Origin: an uncultured Microbacterium sp.
GTDB lineage: Bacteria > Actinomycetota > Actinomycetes > Actinomycetales > Microbacteriaceae
Direction: 5' to 3'
Assembly: GCA_947647645.1 (NCBI GenBank)
Contig: CANSLE010000012.1
Location: forward strand, 1 to 20,605
DNA length: 20,605 nt
Every line of letters starts with the position of its first letter. Within the stretch, counting starts at the first letter, position 1. The notes beneath the pieces were generated by a model. It saw nothing but the letters and a program-made list of their open reading frames with translations. It was not told the origin of the DNA and made no database searches. Below, one piece after another: positions 13,658 through 20,605 of this stretch. The position numbers and the translations under genes are program-made.

Positions 13658-13697
13658 ACGACGGTGCCGGGCCCCTTCGGGGGTCCGGCACCGTCGT
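13658..13697. terminator. Bidirectional terminator with UUCG tetraloop
   Basis: An 18-bp stem (13658-13675 with 13680-13697, one G-U pair) is closed by a TTCG loop, which forms an exceptionally stable cUUCGg-type tetraloop in RNA. It lies 13 bp after the plus-strand membrane protein stop and 20 bp from the end of convergent ctaB, so it serves both. Confidence 0.92.
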
Positions 13698-13717
13698 CTG
13701 TGGACGGCGGCACCTGC

Positions 13718-14662
13718 TCAGAAGGGCAGCAGCGGATCGACGGCGATCGCGACGAAGAGGAGTGTCAGATAGGTGATCGACGCGTGGAAGACCCTCATGG
13801 GCCGGATCTGCTCGCCGCGCACCGCGCGGTTGTAGAGAACGTGCGACTCGACGATGAACCATCCGCCGAAGACGAGGGCGGATGCCGTGTAGACGAGCCC
13901 CATCCCCGCGACGGGGATGAGCAGCAGCGACGAGGCGACGGTCGCCCAGGCGTAGAGGATCACCTGCAGGCCGACCTGCAGGCCGCTCCGCGTGGCGCCC
14001 AGCATCGGCACCTCGGCCTCCTGATAGTCGCCCTTGTACTTCATCGAGAGCGGCCAGTAGTGCGGCGGCGTCCAGAGGAAGACGAGCAGGAAGAGCACGA
14101 ACGGCGTCCAGGCGAGGGAGCCGGTCACCGCCGACCATCCGATGAGCACGGGGAAGCAGCCGGCGATCCCGCCCCAGACGATGTTCTGCTCGGTACGCCG
14201 TTTGAGGATGACCGTGTAGATCACGACGTAGAAGAAGATCGCGACGGCGCTCAGCGTCGCGGCGAGCCAGTTGGTCGTGACGAGAAGCCACAGGGTCGAA
14301 GCGACCGCCAGGGTCCACGCGAACACGAGGGCCCCACGGGGCGACACCTCGCCCGTCACGAGTGGTCGGTTCTTGGTGCGCCGCATATGCGCGTCGATGT
14401 CACGGTCGAGGTACATGTTGAAGGTGGCGGCGGAGCCCGCGCTCATCGCCCCACCGACGACGGTGGCGAGCACGAGCCAGAGGTTCGGCATCCCCCGCTC
14501 GGCGAGGATCATCACGGGAACCGTCGTGACCAGGAGCAGCTCCAGCACGCGCGGCTTCGTCAGCGTGATGTAGGCCCGGATCTTCTGGCCGAGGGGCATC
14601 CCGCGTCCGACAGAGGCGGGTGTCGCGGGGTCCTTCACAGCGGACACGCTCGAGTGCACCAT
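13718..14662 (-). CDS. ctaB: Protoheme IX farnesyltransferase (heme O synthase)
   Basis: UbiA-superfamily membrane prenyltransferase that adds a farnesyl group to heme B to make heme O, the substrate of CtaA. The 314-residue protein starts its domain at YITLTKPRVLELLLVTTVPVM and carries the first Asp-rich motif NMYLDRDIDAHMRRTKNRPL at 82-101 (N-x-x-x-D-R-x-x-D-x-x-M-x-R-T-x-x-R-P). It continues with helices containing YTVILKRRTEQNIVWGGIAG, and has the second Asp-rich loop WPLSMKYKGDYQEAEVPML. About eight or nine helices are visible. ATG at 14662 with AAAGGGGA about 8 nt upstream; a GTG codon follows directly. It is convergent with ctaA and the small membrane protein, and divergent from tkt. 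Confidence 0.95.
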   Translation of the reverse strand: MVHSSVSAVKDPATPASVGRGMPLGQKIRAYITLTKPRVLELLLVTTVPVMILAERGMPNLWLVLATVVGGAMSAGSAATFNMYLDRDIDAHMRRTKNRPLVTGEVSPRGALVFAWTLAVASTLWLLVTTNWLAATLSAVAIFFYVVIYTVILKRRTEQNIVWGGIAGCFPVLIGWSAVTGSLAWTPFVLFLLVFLWTPPHYWPLSMKYKGDYQEAEVPMLGATRSGLQVGLQVILYAWATVASSLLLIPVAGMGLVYTASALVFGGWFIVESHVLYNRAVRGEQIRPMRVFHASITYLTLLFVAIAVDPLLPF

Positions 14663-14690
14663 GCCCCGGATCCCCTTTCTCGGCAGGCTC

Positions 14691-14699
14691 CAGTCTAGG
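14691..14699 (-). promoter_or_regulatory. Possible ctaB promoter -10 region (CCTAGACTG)
   Basis: The minus strand reads CCTAGACTG, the same nine bases as upstream of ctaA (12035-12043). If TAGACT (14697-14692) is the -10, transcription would start near 14685 and give a leader of about 23 nt that holds the AAAGGGGA ribosome-binding site. A -35 is not clear. The match to ctaA supports a shared promoter or regulator motif. Confidence 0.4.
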
Positions 14700-14818
14700 T
14701 CACCCGCACAGCGGCTCTTGAATCCAGCGGGCTGACTCTGATTCACTAGGTTGAACGTGGAGGCTCGCGCATGATTGTCACGGACGACATACAGGGCATC
14801 GTGCCCACGCCTCTTCGC

Positions 14819-14884
14819 TAAGCTGAAATCACAGGCGTCGCCGAACGCCGGCACGGGCGGTCTTGCATCGCCGAAGCCGGTTCG
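14819..14884 (+). promoter_or_regulatory. Possible tkt promoter and leader hairpin
   Basis: The 261 bp between ctaB and tkt hold no gene. TAAGCT (14819-14824) could be a -10, with a start near 14831 and a leader of about 93 nt; the -35 is poor. In this leader CGAACGCCGGC (14842-14852) can pair with GCCGGTTCG (14876-14884) with one bulged base. No known riboswitch pattern was recognised. Weak evidence. Confidence 0.25.
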
Positions 14885-14923
14885 AGAGTCGGACGCACTC
14901 CCCTCTTTTCGAAAGGGCACCAC

Positions 14924-17002
14924 GTGTCGGAACTGGCTTGGGACGAGATCGATCGGCGCGCGGTGGACACCGCCCGCGTGCTGGCCGCGGATGCAGTGGA
15001 GAAGGTCGGCAACGGCCACCCCGGCACGGCGATGAGCCTCGCGCCGGCGGCGTATCTCCTGTATCAGCGGGTCCTGCGGCACGACCCCTCCGACACGCAC
15101 TGGCTCGGCCGCGACCGATTCATCCTGTCGGCCGGCCACTCGTCGCTGACCCAGTACGTGCAGCTGTACCTGGGCGGGTTCGGCCTCGAGCTGACCGACC
15201 TCGAGGCGCTGCGCACGTGGGGCTCACTGACGCCGGGCCACCCCGAGTACGGGCACACGAAGGGCGTGGAGATCACGACCGGGCCGCTCGGCCAGGGCCT
15301 TTCCTCGGCCGTGGGCTTCGCCTACGCCGCGCGCTACGAGCGCGGCCTGTTCGACCCCGAGGCTGCCGCGGGGACGAGCCCCTTCGACCATTTCGTGTAC
15401 GTGATCGCCGGTGACGGCGACTTGCAGGAAGGCGTGACCAGCGAGGCCTCGAGCCTGGCCGGCCACCAGAACCTGGGCAACCTCATCGCGATCTACGATT
15501 CCAACCAGATCTCGATCGAGGACGACACGAACATCGCCTTCACGGAGGACGTGGCCGCCCGCTACGAGGCCTACGGATGGCAGGTCCAGACCGTCGACTG
15601 GAAGAAGACGGGAGCATACGTCGAGGACGTCGCCGAGCTCTACGCCGCGATCGAGGCGGCCAAGGGCGAGACCGACAAGCCGTCGCTCATCATTCTCAAG
15701 ACGATCATCGGCTGGCCGTCGCCCGGCAAGCAGAACTCCGGCAAGATCCACGGCGCAGCTCTCGGCGCCGACGAGCTCGCCGCGACCAAGAAGGTCCTCG
15801 GCTTCGATCCCCAGAAGTCCTTCGACGTCGCCGATGACGTCATCGAGCACACCCGCGCACTGCGGGACCGCGCCGCGCAGTCCCGTGCCGCGTGGCAGGC
15901 GGACTTCGACGCCTGGGCCGTCGCGAACCCCGAGCGCAAGGCCCTCCTGGACCGCCTCGAGGCGGGCGAGCTTCCCGCGGACCTGACGGCTCCGGAGTTC
16001 GCATCCGGAAAAGACGTCTCCACCCGCGCCGCATCCGGGCAGGTCATCAACGCGCTCGCCGCGCAGCTTCCCGAGCTCTGGGGCGGGTCGGCCGACCTCG
16101 CCGAGTCGAACCTCACCACCATCAAGGATGCGACCTCGTTCGTCCCGACCGAGTGGTCGACGCACGAGTGGTCGGGCGACCCCTACGGCCGCGTGCTGCA
16201 CTTCGGCATCCGCGAGCACGCGATGGGCGCGATCGTCAACGGCATCAAGCTGCACGGACCGACCCGTCCGTTCGGCGGCACGTTCCTGATCTTCAGCGAC
16301 TACATGCGCCCGCCGGTGCGCCTGGCCGCGCTCATGCACATCCCGTCGATCTTCGTCTGGACGCACGACTCCGTCGCCCTCGGCGAGGACGGCCCGACCC
16401 ACCAGCCGGTCGAGCAGCTGTCGACGCTGCGCCTCATCCCCAACTTCACCCTCGTGCGGCCGGCCGACGCGAACGAGACGTCCGCGGCCTGGCTGGAGAT
16501 CGTGCGTCGCACGACCGGTGGTCCGGTCGGCATCGCGCTGACCCGCCAGAACATCCCGGTGTTCCCCCGTGGCGAAGACGGCTTCGCCACCACCGACGGC
16601 GTCGCGAAGGGTGCGTACGTGCTGATCGACGCCGAGGGCGGCGAGCCCGACGTGATCCTCATCGCGACCGGCTCCGAGGTCCAGCTGGCCGTCGCCGCCC
16701 GCGAGGTGCTGGCGGCCGACGGCATCCGCGCGCGGGTGGTCTCCGCCCCGTCGCTGGAGTGGTTCGCGGAGCAGGATGCCGCCTACCGCGAGAGCGTGCT
16801 GCCGTCCGCCGTGGCGGCGCGCGTGTCCGTCGAGGCGGGCTCCACGGCGCTGTGGCGTGGCGTCGTCGGCGACACCGGGCGCACCGTGGGCATCGACCAC
16901 TTCGGCGCCTCCGCCGACTACAAGACCCTGTTCGAGAAGTTCGGCATCACCACCGACGCGGTCGTCGAAGCGGCCCGCGCAACCGTCAAGGAGAACGCAT
17001 GA
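14924..17002 (+). CDS. tkt: Transketolase
   Basis: Thiamine-diphosphate enzyme of the non-oxidative pentose phosphate pathway; it moves two-carbon ketol units between sugar phosphates. The 692-residue protein shows the full domain order. The N-terminal half has GNGHPGTAMSLAP (catalytic-site His32) and GPLGQGLSSAVG. The TPP/metal motif is GDGDLQEGVTSEASSLAGHQ at 163-182, closing with YDSNQIS (metal-binding Asn194). The pyrimidine domain has HFGIREHAMGAIVNGIKLHG with the catalytic Glu, then FVWTHDSVALGEDGPTHQPVEQ. The C-terminal domain ends with VGIDHFGASADYKTLFEKFGIT. The GTG at 14924 has GAAAGGG about 7 nt upstream. Its TGA overlaps the transaldolase ATG as ATGA. First gene of the sugar-phosphate operon. 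Confidence 0.97.
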   Translation: MSELAWDEIDRRAVDTARVLAADAVEKVGNGHPGTAMSLAPAAYLLYQRVLRHDPSDTHWLGRDRFILSAGHSSLTQYVQLYLGGFGLELTDLEALRTWGSLTPGHPEYGHTKGVEITTGPLGQGLSSAVGFAYAARYERGLFDPEAAAGTSPFDHFVYVIAGDGDLQEGVTSEASSLAGHQNLGNLIAIYDSNQISIEDDTNIAFTEDVAARYEAYGWQVQTVDWKKTGAYVEDVAELYAAIEAAKGETDKPSLIILKTIIGWPSPGKQNSGKIHGAALGADELAATKKVLGFDPQKSFDVADDVIEHTRALRDRAAQSRAAWQADFDAWAVANPERKALLDRLEAGELPADLTAPEFASGKDVSTRAASGQVINALAAQLPELWGGSADLAESNLTTIKDATSFVPTEWSTHEWSGDPYGRVLHFGIREHAMGAIVNGIKLHGPTRPFGGTFLIFSDYMRPPVRLAALMHIPSIFVWTHDSVALGEDGPTHQPVEQLSTLRLIPNFTLVRPADANETSAAWLEIVRRTTGGPVGIALTRQNIPVFPRGEDGFATTDGVAKGAYVLIDAEGGEPDVILIATGSEVQLAVAAREVLAADGIRARVVSAPSLEWFAEQDAAYRESVLPSAVAARVSVEAGSTALWRGVVGDTGRTVGIDHFGASADYKTLFEKFGITTDAVVEAARATVKENA

Positions 17003-18141
17003 GCACCCCCACCTCGGGCTCGACCCCGACCCAGCAGCTCGTCGAGGCCGGCGTCAGCATCTGGCTCGATGACCTCTCGCGCGCACGCATCGCCTCGGGC
17101 AACCTCGCCGAGCTGATCACGTCGCGCAACGTCTCCGGCGTGACCACGAATCCGTCGATCTTCCAGGCCGCGATCGGCAATCAGGACGACGACTCGTACG
17201 ATGCCCCGCTCGCCGCCCTCGCGACCGCCGGCGCGGACGTCGACAGTGCGATCTTCGAGCTGACGACGACGGACGTGCGTGACGCGGCGGACATCTTCCG
17301 CGGCGTCTTCGACGCCACCGACGGTGTCGACGGCCGCGTGTCGATCGAGGTCTCCCCCGACCTCGCGCACGACACCGAGGGCACGGTCGGCGAGGCGAAG
17401 AAGCTGTGGGCCAAGGTCGACCGTCCGAACACCCTCATCAAGATCCCCGCGACGAAGGCGGGCCTTCCGGCGATCACCGCGGTGATCGCCGAGGGCATCT
17501 CGGTCAACGTGACGCTGATCTTCTCGCTCGAGCGCTACGCCGAGGTCATCGACGCCTACCTCGCCGGCCTCGAGCAGGCCAAGGCCAATGGGCACGACCT
17601 GTCCGGCATCCACTCCGTCGCCTCGTTCTTCGTCTCCCGTGTGGACACCGAGGTCGACAAGCGCCTGTCCGCGTTCGAGAGCGAGGACGCCGAGTCCCTC
17701 AAGAGCCGGGCGGGACTCGCGAACGCGCGTCTTGCCTACGAGCTCTTCGAGAAGAAGTTCGCCGAGCCTCGCGCGCAGGAGCTCGTCGCCGCCGGCGCGA
17801 CCGTGCAGCGGCCGCTGTGGGCGTCCACCGGCGTGAAGGACCCGGCCCTGCCGGACACCCTCTACGTGACCGAGCTGGTCGCACCGGGCACGGTCAACAC
17901 GATGCCCGAGAAGACGCTCGAGGCCACGTTCGACCACGGGGTCGTCACCGGTGACACGGTGACCGGCGCCTACGAGGACGCGCACCTCGTCTTCTCCCAG
18001 CTCGCCGACCTCGGCGTGGACATCGCAGACGTCACCCAGACGCTGGAGGACGAGGGCGTCGCGAAGTTCATCGCCTCTTGGCAGGACCTGAAGAAGACGG
18101 TGGCCGAGGCCCTGGCAGAGGCTCCGGAGACCAGCCGGTGA
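16999..18141 (+). CDS. tal: Transaldolase
   Basis: Class I aldolase-fold enzyme that moves dihydroxyacetone units between sedoheptulose-7-phosphate and glyceraldehyde-3-phosphate. The 380-residue protein belongs to the longer actinobacterial/cyanobacterial type. Motifs are SIWLDDLSRARI at 20-31, VSGVTTNPSIFQ at 45-56 (transaldolase signature), VSIEVSPDLAHDT at 114-126, and TLIKIPATKAGLPAI with the Schiff-base lysine Lys148. ISVNVTLIFSLERY, SVASFFVSRVDTEVD and RPLWASTGVKDP come in the normal order. ATG at 16999 overlaps the tkt stop (ATGA), with AAGGAG 6 nt upstream; its TGA overlaps the pgi GTG (GTGA). In some bacteria this type of transaldolase is fused to the type of isomerase encoded next. 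Confidence 0.96.
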   Translation: MSTPTSGSTPTQQLVEAGVSIWLDDLSRARIASGNLAELITSRNVSGVTTNPSIFQAAIGNQDDDSYDAPLAALATAGADVDSAIFELTTTDVRDAADIFRGVFDATDGVDGRVSIEVSPDLAHDTEGTVGEAKKLWAKVDRPNTLIKIPATKAGLPAITAVIAEGISVNVTLIFSLERYAEVIDAYLAGLEQAKANGHDLSGIHSVASFFVSRVDTEVDKRLSAFESEDAESLKSRAGLANARLAYELFEKKFAEPRAQELVAAGATVQRPLWASTGVKDPALPDTLYVTELVAPGTVNTMPEKTLEATFDHGVVTGDTVTGAYEDAHLVFSQLADLGVDIADVTQTLEDEGVAKFIASWQDLKKTVAEALAEAPETSR

Positions 18142-19757
18142 GTTTCGAGATCCACGTCTCGGGCCACGTCAAGGACGTGGTCACGCAGACACTCCCGGGT
18201 CTCGTGGACAGCCTGGTCGCCAGCGGCATCACCGCGGGCGACGCCGACCTCTGGGGAACGGACGCGGCCGCCGAGGCCGCGGTCCGTCTCGGCTGGGTGG
18301 ACGCGGTCAGCGTCTCACGGCCACTCGTCGCCGAGATCGCCGCCCTGCGCGAGGAGCTCGTCGCGCAGGGCCTCACACGCGTCGTGCTGGCCGGCATGGG
18401 CGGGTCCTCGCTCGCCCCCGAGGTCATCGCGCGGACGGCCGGCGTCCCCCTGGTGATCCTGGACTCGACCGATCCGGCCCAGGTACTGTCCGCGATCGAC
18501 GGCGACGCCGAGAGCGGCGGGCTGGAGCAGACCGTCCTGGTGGTCGCCTCCAAGTCGGGCTCGACGATCGAGACCGACTCCGCACGCCGCGCCTTCGAGG
18601 CGGCGTGGTCGGATCTGGGCATCGACCCGGCGCAACGCATCGTCGTGGTGACCGACCCCGGCTCGCCGCTGGAGCAGTATGCCCACGAGGCGGGCTACCG
18701 TGTCTTCACCGCCGACCCGCACGTCGGCGGTCGATACTCGGCTCTCACCGCGTTCGGCCTCGTCCCGTCGGGACTCGCCGGTGCCGACGTCGGCGAGCTG
18801 CTGGACGAGGCGGAGGCGACGCTCCTCGAAGTCGCGATCGACGATGCCCGCAATCCCGCGCTGACCCTCGCCGCCGCCATCGCCGGGGGCCATCCGCGGC
18901 GCGACAAGATGGGCCTCGTCAGCGACGGCACCCACATCGTGGGCCTGCCGGACTGGATCGAGCAGCTCGTCGCCGAGTCCACGGGCAAGGGCGGCACCGG
19001 CATCCTGCCGGTCGTGCTGCTGCCGGTCTCCCCCGAGGTCGACCAGACACCGAAAGACCTGCAGATCGTCCGACTCGTCGACGACGCCGTGCACTTCCGT
19101 CTCATCGAGCAGCATCCGGACGAGGTGCTCCTCAGCGGCTCGCTCGGGGCGCAGTTCGTCGTGTGGGAGTACGCGACGGCGATCGTCGGTCGACTTCTCG
19201 GCATCAACCCGTTCGACCAGCCCGATGTCGAGTCCGCGAAGACCGCCGCGCGCGGCCTCCTGGACGCACGACCGGATGCCGGCGCCCCGGCCTTCGTCGC
19301 CGATGGCGTCGAGGTGCGGGTCTCCGACCCCGCACTCGCTGCATCCGGAACACTCGCGGGCGTGCTCGATGCGCTGTGGGAACGCCTCGGGACAGACGGG
19401 TACGTCGCGGTGCACGCGTACGCCGACCGCACGTCGGTTCCGCAGCTCGCCGGGATCCGCGAGCTCATCGCGGCCGACTGCGGACGTCCGACCACGTTCG
19501 GCTGGGGCCCGCGGTTCCTGCACTCGACCGGTCAGTACCACAAGGGGGGACCCGCGAACGGCGTCTTCCTGCAGATCATCGGCGCCGGGGAGGTGGACCT
19601 GGAAATACCCGGGCGCCCCTTCACGTTCGGTCAGTTGATCGCCGCTCAGGCGGCCGGTGACGCCGAGGTTCTCGTCGCCCACGGCCGGCCGGTGGTGACG
19701 CTCACCCTGACCGACCCGCAGGTCGAGGTGCTTTCGCTGTTCGAGGCCGCGCAGTAG
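18138..19757 (+). CDS. pgi: Glucose-6-phosphate isomerase (SIS-domain type related to tal-pgi fusion proteins)
   Basis: Interconverts glucose-6-phosphate and fructose-6-phosphate, linking glycolysis with the pentose phosphate pathway. The 539-residue protein has a SIS sugar-isomerase fold: VVLAGMGGSSLAPEVI at 82-97 and VVASKSGSTIETDSARRAF at 135-153 are the sugar-phosphate-binding loops. DPHVGGRYSALTAFGLVPS follows (family V-G-G-R-F/Y-S), then NPFDQPDVESAK, and LHSTGQYHKGGPANGVFLQI near the C-terminus with the late conserved His/Lys. This is the variant commonly found as the C-terminal half of bifunctional transaldolase/phosphoglucose isomerases, rather than the classic E. coli type. GTG at 18138 overlaps the transaldolase TGA as GTGA and has no strong Shine-Dalgarno, so translation probably depends on coupling. 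Confidence 0.9.
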   Translation: MSFEIHVSGHVKDVVTQTLPGLVDSLVASGITAGDADLWGTDAAAEAAVRLGWVDAVSVSRPLVAEIAALREELVAQGLTRVVLAGMGGSSLAPEVIARTAGVPLVILDSTDPAQVLSAIDGDAESGGLEQTVLVVASKSGSTIETDSARRAFEAAWSDLGIDPAQRIVVVTDPGSPLEQYAHEAGYRVFTADPHVGGRYSALTAFGLVPSGLAGADVGELLDEAEATLLEVAIDDARNPALTLAAAIAGGHPRRDKMGLVSDGTHIVGLPDWIEQLVAESTGKGGTGILPVVLLPVSPEVDQTPKDLQIVRLVDDAVHFRLIEQHPDEVLLSGSLGAQFVVWEYATAIVGRLLGINPFDQPDVESAKTAARGLLDARPDAGAPAFVADGVEVRVSDPALAASGTLAGVLDALWERLGTDGYVAVHAYADRTSVPQLAGIRELIAADCGRPTTFGWGPRFLHSTGQYHKGGPANGVFLQIIGAGEVDLEIPGRPFTFGQLIAAQAAGDAEVLVAHGRPVVTLTLTDPQVEVLSLFEAAQ

Positions 19758-19783
19758 TCGCGGCCCAGGAGGAGTTTTTCTCG

Positions 19784-20605
19784 ATGACTGCCGAGATCTC
19801 GCGCGACCACAACCCGTTGCGCGACCCCGATGACCGCCGCCTGAACCGCATCGCCGGTCCGAGCGCCCTCGTGATCTTCGGCGTGACAGGCGACCTGTCG
19901 CGCAAGAAGCTGATGCCCGCTGTGTACGACCTCGCCAACCGCGGTCTGCTCCCCCCGGGGTTCGCGTTGGTCGGGTTCGCCCGGCGCGACTGGGAGGACC
20001 AGGACTTCGCCAACGTCGTTCACGACGCGGTGCGCCAGTATGCACGCACGCCGTTCCGTGAGGAGACGTGGAAGCAGCTGCTGCAGGGCATCCGCTTCGT
20101 CTCCGGCGAGTTCGGTGACGACGACGCGTTCCGTCGCCTGCGCGAGACCGTCGAGAAGCTCGACGCCGAACGCGGCACCATGGGAAACCACGCGTTCTAC
20201 CTCTCGATCCCACCGCGTGACTTCCCGATCGTGGCGAAGCAGCTGAAGGACTCCGGGCTGGTCGACGATCGCTCGAACAATCCGAACGCATGGCGTCGCG
20301 TCGTCATCGAGAAGCCGTTCGGCAGCGACCTGCAGACGGCACGTGAGCTGAACGCCGCGCTCGAGGTGGCCTTCCCCGCCGACTCGATCTTCCGCATCGA
20401 CCACTACCTCGGCAAGGAGACGGTGCAGAACATCCTCGCGCTGCGCTTCGCCAACGAGCTGTATGAGCCGATCTGGAATGCCAACTACGTCGACCACGTG
20501 CAGATCACGATGGCCGAGGACATCGGCGTCGGCGGACGCGCCGGGTACTACGACGGCATCGGCGCGGCGCGCGACGTGATCCAGAACCACCTCCTCCAGC
20601 TGCTG
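19784..20605 (+). CDS. zwf: Glucose-6-phosphate 1-dehydrogenase, 3' end cut by window
   Basis: First enzyme of the oxidative pentose phosphate pathway: oxidises glucose-6-phosphate to 6-phosphogluconolactone with NADP+. 274 residues are visible of an expected 500 or so. The Rossmann nucleotide loop is ALVIFGVTGDLSRKKLMPA at 28-46, the EKPFG motif lies at 176-180, and the active-site signature RIDHYLGKE at 204-212 holds the substrate-binding and catalytic His. FANELYEPIWNANYVDHVQI and GYYDGIGAARDVIQNHL follow. ATG at 19784 is preceded by AGGAGGAG and a T-rich 9-nt spacer, the strongest ribosome site in the operon. It lies 26 bp after pgi. In related genomes opcA and pgl usually follow. Confidence 0.96.
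   Translation, partial: MTAEISRDHNPLRDPDDRRLNRIAGPSALVIFGVTGDLSRKKLMPAVYDLANRGLLPPGFALVGFARRDWEDQDFANVVHDAVRQYARTPFREETWKQLLQGIRFVSGEFGDDDAFRRLRETVEKLDAERGTMGNHAFYLSIPPRDFPIVAKQLKDSGLVDDRSNNPNAWRRVVIEKPFGSDLQTARELNAALEVAFPADSIFRIDHYLGKETVQNILALRFANELYEPIWNANYVDHVQITMAEDIGVGGRAGYYDGIGAARDVIQNHLLQLL

Noticed and set aside
14663..14923. Riboswitch in the tkt leader (tkt uses thiamine diphosphate)
   Set aside because: No TPP-riboswitch core such as CTGAGA with the ACCTGATCTGG-type element was found; only a weak bulged hairpin.
15224..16900. 558-codon open frame on the minus strand opposite tkt
   Set aside because: Antisense shadow of a certain transketolase gene; composition is Arg/Gly/Asp-rich with no recognisable domain, as expected for high-G+C DNA.
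18315..20291. 658-codon minus-strand frame opposite pgi and zwf
   Set aside because: Spans two well-supported plus-strand genes and their boundary; low-complexity translation, no motif.

Overview
The window looks like chromosomal DNA from a high-G+C actinobacterium, most probably a Microbacteriaceae member close to Microbacterium. This is judged from codon use, frequent GTG starts, 4-bp ATGA/GTGA gene overlaps, long GC-rich terminators without long U tracts, and gene content (suf operon, ctaA/ctaB pair, tkt-tal-pgi-zwf order). The genus is inference. No rRNA, tRNA or CRISPR array was seen.

Left end (1-6673): the 3' part of a biotin transporter gene (bioY, +) runs into a perfect 22-bp bidirectional terminator. 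It faces a five-gene iron-siderophore uptake operon on the minus strand: siderophore-interacting FAD reductase, two FecCD-type permeases, an ATPase and, last, a lipoprotein binding protein. The first four genes are joined by GTGA/ATGA overlaps. A DtxR/IdeR-like iron box (14 of 19 consensus positions) covers the -10 of a predicted promoter whose start point falls on the GTG of the first gene, so the operon probably makes a leaderless mRNA under iron repression. Upstream lies a PatB/MalY-type PLP enzyme on the same strand.

Middle (6732-7804): the most unusual part. A 31-bp sequence, the exact 3' end of the Fe-S assembly gene at 7774-8103, occurs again at 6732-6762. The roughly 1 kb between the copies is a gene graveyard: an IS3-type transposase tail, a phage-like DPPY methyltransferase broken over three frames, a small two-helix membrane protein, and an IS256-type transposase scrap. 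This looks like a decayed integrative element or island that used the 3' end of sufT as its attachment site.

Then comes the Fe-S assembly operon on the minus strand (sufB-sufD-Rieske ferredoxin-sufC-sufT; 11869 to 7774), without sufR, sufS or sufU. Divergent from it is ctaA (heme A synthase), followed by a small unknown membrane protein gene. A terminator with a UUCG loop separates these from convergent ctaB (heme O synthase). Heme O/A synthesis, iron import and Fe-S assembly are thus close together.

Right end (14924-20605): the sugar-phosphate operon tkt-tal-pgi-zwf on the plus strand. Transketolase, transaldolase and phosphoglucose isomerase are translationally coupled, and glucose-6-phosphate dehydrogenase is cut by the window edge. 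Together they link glycolysis with both branches of the pentose phosphate pathway.
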